Shown one piece after another: positions 1 to 5,850 of a stretch of 12,583 bases of DNA (positions within the stretch are counted from its first letter, which is position 1; every line of letters begins with the position of its first letter). Below the pieces are notes generated by a model that was given only the letters and a program-made list of their open reading frames with translations, searched no databases and had not been told where the DNA came from. Source of the DNA: Pseudomonadota bacterium (GTDB lineage Bacteria; Desulfobacterota; DSM-4660; Desulfatiglandales; B25-G16); contig JADFWK010000235.1 of NCBI GenBank assembly GCA_015223015.1, positions 1 to 12,583 of the forward strand, given 5' to 3'. Made by a program: the position numbers and the translations under genes.

Positions 1-50
1 GGTTTATTGAGCCCTAAGCCTTAGAATCATAGGCTTCATCTATATAAACC
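1..50. repeat. Nested inverted repeat at the window edge
   Basis: An outer pair, GGTTTAT (1-7) with ATAAACC (44-50), encloses an inner pair, AAGCCT (16-21) with AGGCTT (31-36). Both pairs are perfect complements. The outer arm starts at base 1, so the structure may continue outside the window. It could be a transcript hairpin or a protein-binding site. There is no T-run, so it is not a typical intrinsic terminator. The rest of bases 51-142 shows no gene; it holds an isolated TATAAT at 86-91 and a direct repeat of ATACCC at 103-114. Confidence 0.35.
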
Positions 51-142
51 ATTTTGAAACTCCCACTCATCTAAGCTATGTGGGGTATAATCCAAAAAAA
101 AGATACCCATACCCTGGACTTTGACGTTGCCCTGATAACCTC

Positions 143-181
143 TTGACTTACTGCCCATTTTTCAGGTAAATTCGCTATAAT
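143..181 (+). promoter_or_regulatory. Putative promoter of the PP2C-cyclase operon
   Basis: A perfect TATAAT lies at 176-181, about 60 bases before the ATG at 243. No good -35 sits 16-18 bases upstream of it. The closest match, TTGACT (143-148), is 27 bases away. That TTGACT could instead serve a weaker TAAATT (167-172) at an 18-base spacing. A promoter here is likely, but which boxes are used is unclear. Confidence 0.4.
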
Positions 182-184
182 CTC

Positions 185-201
185 TTTTGGTGCAACCAAA
201 A
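185..201. promoter_or_regulatory. 7-bp palindrome at the predicted transcription start
   Basis: TTTTGGT (185-191) and ACCAAAA (195-201) are perfect inverted copies separated by GCA. The site begins four bases after the TATAAT box, so it would cover the predicted start point. It may be a repressor operator or a small 5' leader hairpin. It ends 24 bases before the ribosome-binding site AAGGTGAG (226-233). Confidence 0.35.
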
Positions 202-242
202 TAGCCCGTACCAGCAACAAGAATCAAGGTGAGCTAGTTCGT

Positions 243-1031
243 ATGCAATTTACATTTTTTGGAACCTCCGATACCGGCCAGCACCGCAAAAACAACGAAG
301 ATAGCTATCTTTGTAATCCGAAAGAAAAGCTTTTTTTGGTAGCAGATGGAATGGGGGGTCAAGCCTCAGGTGAAATAGCCAGTAAGATGGCAGTGCAGAG
401 TGCGGAAGATTTTGTCGTTCGTTCCCGGGCGGAAGACATCACCTGGCCCATCCCGTATAGAAAAAAACTGAGTTTGGAGCAAAACCGTCTGCTTGCTGCT
501 GCTGCCCGTGCCAATGACAAAATACGCAATCGCTCCAAGGAGAAGCCTTCAATGAAAGGGATGGGAACGACCCTTGTTGGAGCAATCGTTGAAGGAGATC
601 GTCTAGCTGTTGTAAATATAGGAGACAGCCGCTTATACAGGATTCGTGATGGACAGATAGAGCAAATTACCCAGGATCACAACCTGGCATGGGAACAGGC
701 ACGGATGGGGCTTTTGACCAAGGAAGAGGCCTGTCACCACCCCCAGAGGCATATTCTCACGAGTGCCCTCGGTATAGAACTCACCGAAAACATTAGAATT
801 GATCTCTCCCGCGTCGATATACGTGAAAAAGATGTATATCTGATGTGTTCCGATGGATTAAATGATATGTTGAGCGATGAGGAAATAGTGGAAAAAATTA
901 CTTCTCCTAAAAGCAAATCACTCGATCAGATAGGACTTTCCTTGATCCAAGAAGCTAATCGGGCTGGCGGGAGAGATAATATGACAGTGGTTCTGCTGTC
1001 TTTTCACTTAACAAACGTGGAAAAGAGATAA
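243..1031 (+). CDS. PP2C-family Ser/Thr protein phosphatase
   Basis: A 262-residue, single-domain, cytoplasmic PP2C (PPM) phosphatase of the bacterial Stp1/PrpC type, which removes phosphate from Ser/Thr residues in a metal-dependent way. The family's metal-binding motifs are all visible: NNED (E19, D20), VADGMGG (D35, G36), GMGTT (106-110), NIGDSRLY (D128), CSDGLND (D204) and GGRDNMT (D245). There is no signal peptide or membrane segment. The length is near the usual 240-260 residues. The ATG follows AAGGTGAG at a 9-base distance. The stop codon overlaps the next start (TAATG), so it is probably translationally coupled to the FHA-cyclase, which it may dephosphorylate. A second PP2C at 10597-11415 shares the same motif order and an extra helical stretch before GMGTT. 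Catalytic competence is well supported; the substrate is inferred. Confidence 0.93.
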   Translation: MQFTFFGTSDTGQHRKNNEDSYLCNPKEKLFLVADGMGGQASGEIASKMAVQSAEDFVVRSRAEDITWPIPYRKKLSLEQNRLLAAAARANDKIRNRSKEKPSMKGMGTTLVGAIVEGDRLAVVNIGDSRLYRIRDGQIEQITQDHNLAWEQARMGLLTKEEACHHPQRHILTSALGIELTENIRIDLSRVDIREKDVYLMCSDGLNDMLSDEEIVEKITSPKSKSLDQIGLSLIQEANRAGGRDNMTVVLLSFHLTNVEKR

Positions 1032-2695
1032 TGCCAAGCCTAAATCTTATTACGAATGATGGCCGAAGTCTTGACTTCCCAATCTCAAAGGACAAGATTA
1101 CCATTGGGCGCGGTGAGGATTGTGACCTTACGCTCACTTCTGATAAGGCCGTTTCCCGTAGTCACGCCCAGATTGAAAAAACAAATGAGGGCTATCTTCT
1201 CACCGACCTTGGAAGTTACAATCGCACAAAAGTAAATGAAAAACTCGTTCAGAGTGTTCTCCTCAAACACAATGACAAAATAAGAATCGGTCGAACAAAC
1301 CTCATGTTCCTGACCAAGAAAAAAGAAAGTGCATCCCCTGAGGATTCTCTTGTCCTAACTACCGACAGTGACTATGAAAAAGAGCATAACCAAATACTAA
1401 GAACCCCTTCAGGCAGTGGTCTTAGTGAATCTGACGAGCTAGTAGTGTCTATTGGGGATATGAAGCTCCCAAAGGAAGGGGTGATTACTGCTTCATCCGA
1501 AAAGACCGAGGCCGATTCAAAAATCCTAGAGAGAAGCAATAAGGTGCTTCGGGTGCTTTACGACATCAGTAGCCAGTTGACCTCCATTACCGATTTCAAG
1601 GAACTCCTGAAAAGAATGATGGATAACATCTTTCGGGTTATTGATGCTGATTATGGTTTTTTGCTCCTTACTGGAGATGGAGAAGAAGATCAGCTCACTC
1701 CTGTGGTAGTCAAACATAAAGATGACAAAGAAAAAGACAAAGAAACATTAAAGGTTAGTCGCACTATCATTGATAAAGTAATACATGATAAAGAGGCTAT
1801 CCTAACATCAAATGCTATGGCCGATTCCCGATTTGATGGTTCCAAAAGCGTCTTCCTCCAGAAAATCAGATCAGCTATGTATGCGCCACTCTGGAGAAAA
1901 AATACCGTTATTGGTGTGATCGGACTCAACAGTGTAAGGTTCGATAATCAGTTCACCCAGGATGATCTCAAGCTCCTTGAGGCCATTGGAAGCCAGTCGG
2001 CTATGATACTTGAACAGGCCAGTCTTAACGAACAGATACGGGAAGAAGAGATTCTGAGAAGTCGTCTGGAGAGATTCCTCTCTCCTCAGGTAGTAGAAAT
2101 GATCGTAACGGGAAGCCAAGAGACCATAGACAATGTGATGGAGCCCACGGAGTTGACAGCAACTATAGTGTTTACAGACATCATTGCCTTTACTCAACTT
2201 GCGGAACAGATTCCTCCTCGAGAAACAAATATGATTCTGAACCAATATTTCTCTATGGTAACAGACATTATTTTCAGGCACGATGGTACCCTTGATAAGT
2301 ATATAGGGGACGGAGTCATGGCGGTCTTTGGTGCCCCCATGGAAAAACAAGACGATGCTGAAAGGGCAATTCTGGCAGCCAAAGAAATGAGAGAAAAACT
2401 GGCAGCAATGATGGCCAAGAAAGAGGGTCATACAAGGAAATTCGACATCCGTATAGGGATTAATACAGGGCGGGTCGTTGCAGGAAATATCGGATCACCC
2501 AGACGTATGGATTACACGGTTATTGGGGACCCCGTCAATATTGCCTCACGCTTAGAGTCAATTGCAAAGCCAAATCAGATCCTTATCGGAGAGGAAACCT
2601 ACAAGGCTATCAAAGACAGGTTTGAAATAAGGAAAATCGGCCCACAAAAGGTTAAGGGAAAAAGTGCAGAGATAATGGTCTATGAGGTTACATAG
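1031..2695 (+). CDS. FHA-GAF-class III adenylate cyclase
   Basis: A 554-residue soluble signalling enzyme. An N-terminal FHA domain (about 1-95) has IGRGEDCD (25-32), the SRSH pThr-binding motif (42-45) and N64. In this loop the usual NGT reads NRT. A charged linker leads to a GAF domain (about 168-330), a short helix, and a class III cyclase domain (about 374-552). Metal ligands are D383 in FTDI and D427 in YIGDG. The transition-state pair is N503 and R507 in VNIASR. The base-recognition positions are K423 and T496. Lys with Thr in place of Asp is the class IIIb pattern, so ATP to cAMP is expected; many members of that class respond to bicarbonate. The gene overlaps the upstream phosphatase by one base. 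A phosphothreonine ligand docking on the FHA domain, and a small molecule in the GAF domain, are the likely inputs (inference). Confidence 0.92.
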   Translation: MPSLNLITNDGRSLDFPISKDKITIGRGEDCDLTLTSDKAVSRSHAQIEKTNEGYLLTDLGSYNRTKVNEKLVQSVLLKHNDKIRIGRTNLMFLTKKKESASPEDSLVLTTDSDYEKEHNQILRTPSGSGLSESDELVVSIGDMKLPKEGVITASSEKTEADSKILERSNKVLRVLYDISSQLTSITDFKELLKRMMDNIFRVIDADYGFLLLTGDGEEDQLTPVVVKHKDDKEKDKETLKVSRTIIDKVIHDKEAILTSNAMADSRFDGSKSVFLQKIRSAMYAPLWRKNTVIGVIGLNSVRFDNQFTQDDLKLLEAIGSQSAMILEQASLNEQIREEEILRSRLERFLSPQVVEMIVTGSQETIDNVMEPTELTATIVFTDIIAFTQLAEQIPPRETNMILNQYFSMVTDIIFRHDGTLDKYIGDGVMAVFGAPMEKQDDAERAILAAKEMREKLAAMMAKKEGHTRKFDIRIGINTGRVVAGNIGSPRRMDYTVIGDPVNIASRLESIAKPNQILIGEETYKAIKDRFEIRKIGPQKVKGKSAEIMVYEVT

Positions 2696-2718
2696 ACGCC
2701 ACCCCACCGCAACCTATC

Positions 2719-4317
2719 TCAATATTCCTTTTTTAGATCTTCTACCTCCTCCTTGAGGCTCTTCATCTCTGCCTTGAGCTTGCTTATATCAGGTTCTTCG
2801 TGAAATCCACCTGCGCCCTTTCCACGAATATAGGTAGCCAGGTTCTTTCTTAATAAGGCGTATTCACCGGTCAGGCTTTTCAATCGTTTATTGGCCTCTG
2901 TTTCATCCCTTTCTAATTTGTTCATTCTCGATTTCAGATTTGCCATATCGGTATTAACAACTACGCATTCCCTGGATTTCCTATCGCCGGCCTGGATAGC
3001 ATAGGCACTTGCCAGAACATACCGCGGCTCCCCTTGGGCTGAATAGTATTTCCACTCTTCTCCCGTGCGCGTTCCCCCTCTAAATACCTTTACCACCGTC
3101 TCCCTGAAGGATTTCCTGACAGGTTTTGCAACCAAGGTCAAGGGGCTTTTCCCTGCCATCTGAGAAAAAGAATAGCCAAAATATTTCTCGCACGCCTTGT
3201 TCCAAAAGTTAATTCTACCAGTGGAATCAATCGCAAAAATAGGATGTGGTGAAAGTTCAACTGCCTGTTTGAGGCTATCATGTAATGTGTATTTCTCTCC
3301 CGAAAGATTCGTTACATTCTGTATCGTCTCTATAGCCCCTTTTATTGAGCCGTTTATGTCAACAATGGGGGCGACCGTTACCATTGCCCGAATACCTTCT
3401 TGAATCGCAGGAAAATGCATTTCCATCTGAAAGGCTCCATTGTCAGTCTTGGATACAATAGATTCAGAGAATCTTTTCTCTATAGAATCTGGCTTCTCTA
3501 TAATGATGTCAGCCAGACTCCACTGGTCATCTGCATATAAGGCATTATGGGCCTTTTTGCCAGCCATTGCTTCTTCCGGGATACCTGTCATCTCTTGCAG
3601 TGCACGATTCCATTGGATAACACGATGTCCCGCATCTATCACGAAGGTAGGCAGAGGAGATGCTGCGATGATGGTATCAATATACCGTTTTGACTCAACA
3701 AGGGCGCGGGATATATCACCCACCCTATCAGCGACATCATCTTTTTCCTTTTCGTATACAAAGGCAATGACAAGGATCACCAAAAGTCCTGACAAATAGG
3801 CGCCCAGGGAATAGGCGGGTGAAATATCAAACGGTATGAGATCTGGAAACTGGTACCCGATTCTAAACAGATGGATTAGCACGCCTGCTTCAATAAATAT
3901 TACCGTCGTCCAGATGGTCCCTCCGAGATAGCCTGTAATAAAAACCGCCATCAGGATAAGGACAACATTCCATATCCAGGATAAAAGCATCAAACTCCCT
4001 GTGCTCATGCCGCCTGTGTTCCATTTGATGAGCAAAAGGGTGGCCCAAAAAATGAAAAAAGCAAAATTTCCAGAAATGCTAATATTTTTGGTCCATCTGA
4101 GAAGAAGAATATCCGAGACCCACAAGACAGCGGCAATAACGATGGCATAGAAGAGGAAATCAGCCCCGATGAAAAAATAGAAGATTCCGAAGAGAGGTGC
4201 ACCAACGGCAAGAATCAGGAGAAATAAATTCAGAACCTTAACCCTCTTTATAGGCTCTAAATCCTGGGATTTTATCCCGCTGGTAATGAAATTGTTAAAG
4301 AGAGGTTTGAGGTCCAT
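2719..4317 (-). CDS. Six-TM membrane protein with two PAS domains and no output domain
   Basis: 532 residues. Six hydrophobic helices lie at about 28-50, 53-73, 83-98, 108-130, 132-150 and 168-188. Two PAS domains follow: about 209-335 (core ASPLPTFVIDAGHRVIQWN) and about 345-455 (core LSPHPIFAIDSTGRINFWN). The tail has coiled-coil stretches at about 456-495 and 510-532. No histidine kinase, GGDEF, EAL, cyclase or methyl-accepting domain is present, and the stop comes naturally after the second coiled coil, so the protein does not look truncated. It would act as a sensor or scaffold in the inner membrane. The ATG is the furthest upstream start available before a stop, but its Shine-Dalgarno is poor. 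It lies 134 bases after the pilin gene on the same strand and faces the cyclase gene tail-to-tail with a 23-base gap. Its partner is unknown. Confidence 0.85.
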   Translation of the reverse strand: MDLKPLFNNFITSGIKSQDLEPIKRVKVLNLFLLILAVGAPLFGIFYFFIGADFLFYAIVIAAVLWVSDILLLRWTKNISISGNFAFFIFWATLLLIKWNTGGMSTGSLMLLSWIWNVVLILMAVFITGYLGGTIWTTVIFIEAGVLIHLFRIGYQFPDLIPFDISPAYSLGAYLSGLLVILVIAFVYEKEKDDVADRVGDISRALVESKRYIDTIIAASPLPTFVIDAGHRVIQWNRALQEMTGIPEEAMAGKKAHNALYADDQWSLADIIIEKPDSIEKRFSESIVSKTDNGAFQMEMHFPAIQEGIRAMVTVAPIVDINGSIKGAIETIQNVTNLSGEKYTLHDSLKQAVELSPHPIFAIDSTGRINFWNKACEKYFGYSFSQMAGKSPLTLVAKPVRKSFRETVVKVFRGGTRTGEEWKYYSAQGEPRYVLASAYAIQAGDRKSRECVVVNTDMANLKSRMNKLERDETEANKRLKSLTGEYALLRKNLATYIRGKGAGGFHEEPDISKLKAEMKSLKEEVEDLKKEY

Positions 4318-4451
4318 GTTTACCAGTGGATACTACACGCATGGTTAAGGAGATGTACATGACCGAGTGGTAATACAATGATCAGGAAAGACAAGAATCT
4401 ACCTCGTGCATTCCCGTGCTTGGATAGCGTAATGAAAAATATCAATTATGC

Positions 4452-4907
4452 CTAAAATGGGGTTGGCCCCGTCATTTTTCCCGTTTTATCAACAGTTCCT
4501 TTGATCCGAGGGACTCCAGGAAAAAGGTCAAAGTTCCCGGCAGATGTTATCTCCACCGTAGCCGGTGATCCGGCAGCAGTACGATACACACGAAAGTCGA
4601 GTAAATGACCGATCGGAATAGATACCTTCAGGGCATTTAATGCTCTTTGCTGATCGCCTAGGGAGGGATCAACGCCATTATTCCATACAAAGATATCTGC
4701 GTCCCCCCATTTCGGAAAAAAATCTTCGTGGGCCAGAAAATAGATAATCTGTGCCTCAAGAAGCTGCTTCATCATTACCGTGGCTTCAGATCCAACGGTC
4801 CGCTGCCGGTATTTTGCTACAAATCCAACTGCAGTAGAAGCCAATATACCCATAATGGCTATCACCACCATTAACTCTACCAACGTGAACCCAGCCTGTT
4901 TTTTCAT
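4452..4907 (-). CDS. Type IV prepilin-like / pseudopilin protein
   Basis: 151 residues with a class III prepilin leader: MKKQAG followed by FTLVELMVVIAIMGIL. Cleavage is expected after G6, giving a mature F1 that is normally N-methylated and a conserved Glu at mature position 5 (E11). The N-terminal helix runs to about residue 58. A short globular part follows, ending in a glycine/proline-rich tail. It should be inserted in the inner membrane, processed by a PilD-type peptidase and assembled into a pilus or type II secretion pseudopilus. Whether it is a major or minor pilin cannot be told. AGGAAGG (4914-4920) lies 6 bases before the ATG, and the start overlaps the upstream stop as ATGA, which indicates tight co-translation with the B-box protein. 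Confidence 0.9.
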   Translation of the reverse strand: MKKQAGFTLVELMVVIAIMGILASTAVGFVAKYRQRTVGSEATVMMKQLLEAQIIYFLAHEDFFPKWGDADIFVWNNGVDPSLGDQQRALNALKVSIPIGHLLDFRVYRTAAGSPATVEITSAGNFDLFPGVPRIKGTVDKTGKMTGPTPF

Positions 4908-5500
4908 TTGGCGCCTTCCTCTGATGGAGCAGTGTACTCAACACCCTTTGAGGTCAAAATAACATTCATTTCGCCCGGCTGGGGACTCGCAAGAGACAAA
5001 CGGTAGCCTACCTTTGGATCCAATTGATACAATAGTTGCTTTAAATGGAGGATTTGCTCCCCTTCCAGAGATACATACTTGGGGATGAGATCGGTGAGCT
5101 TTTCAGGATACTTATTCCGTTCGTAATGGGCATAGCGCTTGACTGCACCGTCAACCATAAACAAGAGCACCCTCCCCTGTTTACCATAATCCACCGTGGC
5201 TATTGTGGCTGGTAGCTCCTGGCCACCGAAAATGATATATCCCCACATCACCAGGATCAAAACAGAAGAAACAATCACAAAGTACTGAAAAGGACCCCAT
5301 CTCTTCTTTTTCTTCTTCTCTTCTTGTTCCCGCTTCTCTTTAATAGAGGTTCCGATCTCAGAAACGGACTGAATCATGGCACACTGAAAACAGAGATAGC
5401 TGCCAGGTTTAACCTCTTCAGCGCATTCTTTGCACAGAGGAGCATTACAACTGGCACAGAAAAACTCTGCCTTACGCTCAGGGTGGTATTTACACTGCAT
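4904..5500 (-). CDS. B-box zinc-finger membrane protein with pilin-like C-terminal domain
   Basis: 198 residues. The N-terminus is a B-box-type zinc finger with C3, H6, C15, C18, C23, C26, C37 and C40. A very basic, charged helix follows (about 52-67, ending in a run of lysines), then one transmembrane helix (about 71-92). The remainder should lie on the far side of the inner membrane. Its features, VDGAVKRYAHYERNKYPEKL, LIPKYV, YRLSL and VILTSKGV (about 116-187), resemble the C-terminal half of pseudopilins such as GspG, where a helix leads to a YP motif and then strands ending in SkG. There is no prepilin leader. It is probably an accessory factor for the pilin encoded next, with the zinc finger facing the cytoplasm. 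AGAGGA lies 7 bases upstream of the ATG. The fold assignment of the C-terminus is my inference. Confidence 0.82.
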   Translation of the reverse strand: MQCKYHPERKAEFFCASCNAPLCKECAEEVKPGSYLCFQCAMIQSVSEIGTSIKEKREQEEKKKKKRWGPFQYFVIVSSVLILVMWGYIIFGGQELPATIATVDYGKQGRVLLFMVDGAVKRYAHYERNKYPEKLTDLIPKYVSLEGEQILHLKQLLYQLDPKVGYRLSLASPQPGEMNVILTSKGVEYTAPSEEGAK

Positions 5501-5531
5501 TTACATTCCTCTTCTGTGGATGGAGGTGGAA

Positions 5532-5570
5532 GTTATAGGGAAAAATAAAAGAAGATAAGCGAATAGTCAA
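5532..5570 (-). promoter_or_regulatory. Putative promoter for the B-box/pilin genes
   Basis: On the minus strand TTGACT (5570-5565) is followed after 17 bases by TATTTT (5547-5542), a moderate sigma70-type match about 40 bases before the ATG. A better -10, TATAAC (5537-5532), is 27 bases from the same TTGACT. This would give the B-box/pilin pair its own promoter, downstream of the relic gene. Confidence 0.35.
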
Positions 5571-5601
5571 GAAATAAAGTGATTACTCAGTCAGGTTGTC
5601 C

Positions 5602-5629
5602 GGTTCAAGGTTCAACGTTCACGGTTAGT
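5602..5629. repeat. GGTTCA heptad repeat, left flank of the gene relic
   Basis: Four consecutive 7-base units read GGTTCAA, GGTTCAA, CGTTCAC and GGTTAGT. The segment GTTCACGGTT (5617-5626) is a perfect 10-bp inverted match to AACCGTGAAC at 5788-5797. The two clusters bracket the four-helix-bundle relic. Confidence 0.7.
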
Positions 5630-5780
5630 GATTTGGCGTATATCGTGAAAATCGTATGAATTCTGCATTAAATTCGAAATCAAAACCTTCAGCAATTTTG
5701 CGCATTGATGACTCGGAGACTTTTAGCATCTGTCTCTGTAGCCCGTAATCTTTCGCAAAACCTGCTTTTTTCTCAGACAT
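5625..5780 (-). pseudogene. Relic of a four-helix-bundle (23S rRNA intervening-sequence type) protein gene
   Basis: This 51-codon reading frame runs from ATG (5780-5778) to TAA (5627-5625). Its middle reads FAKDYGLQRQM, then SSMRKIAEGF and AEFIRF. This matches the signature of four-helix-bundle/S23-type proteins, typically F-KD-GLRDQI-RA-VSI-NIAEGFER-NKEFIRFL, which run to about 120 residues. The first helix and the last helix are missing. Both ends stop at GGTTCA/TGAACC repeat clusters, and the C-terminal residues and stop codon lie at or inside the left cluster. I recognise it as a decayed internal fragment, not a working gene. The function of intact members is poorly known; they occur inside 23S rRNA intervening sequences and as stand-alone genes. 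It fills most of the 350-base gap between the ATPase and B-box genes. Confidence 0.7.
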
Positions 5781-5785
5781 AACCC

Positions 5786-5806
5786 TGAACCGTGAACCAA
5801 TGAACC
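5786..5806. repeat. TGAACC repeat, right flank of the gene relic
   Basis: Three units, TGAACC, GTGAACC and AATGAACC, are in inverted orientation to the left cluster at 5602-5629. The 10-base core AACCGTGAAC (5788-5797) pairs perfectly with 5617-5626. A further related GTTCA lies at 5834-5838. Confidence 0.65.
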
Positions 5807-5841
5807 TGAGTATTTACGAAATAAATATCTTGCGTTCAGGT
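5804..5841 (-). terminator. Two-part hairpin downstream of the assembly ATPase gene
   Basis: An outer stem, ACCTGA (5804-5809) with TCAGGT (5836-5841), and an inner stem, TATTTA (5811-5816) with TAAATA (5822-5827), form an interrupted hairpin with a 5-base loop, 9 bases after the stop of the minus-strand ATPase gene. No U-run follows on the minus strand, so intrinsic termination is doubtful. It may weaken read-through or stabilise the 3' end. It overlaps the TGAACC repeats. Confidence 0.3.
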
Positions 5842-5850
5842 GGGAAATCT

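Noticed and set aside
734..916. Short minus-strand frames over the first phosphatase and the other conserved genes
   Set aside because: They are shadows of conserved coding sequence in another frame and have no supporting signals.
1871..2431. 186-codon minus-strand reading frame inside the cyclase gene
   Set aside because: It lies antisense to the GAF and cyclase domains, whose motifs are fully conserved on the plus strand. Its product is a Cys/His-rich low-sense sequence with no recognisable domain.
3440..3799. 119-codon plus-strand reading frame inside the PAS sensor gene
   Set aside because: It is antisense to the first PAS domain and last membrane helix of the sensor and shows no motif or ribosome-binding site of its own.
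4347..4373. Good AAGGAG followed after 6 bases by ATG on the plus strand, between the PAS sensor and pilin genes
   Set aside because: The frame reads only four codons before TAA, so no protein is encoded. It is probably a chance match.
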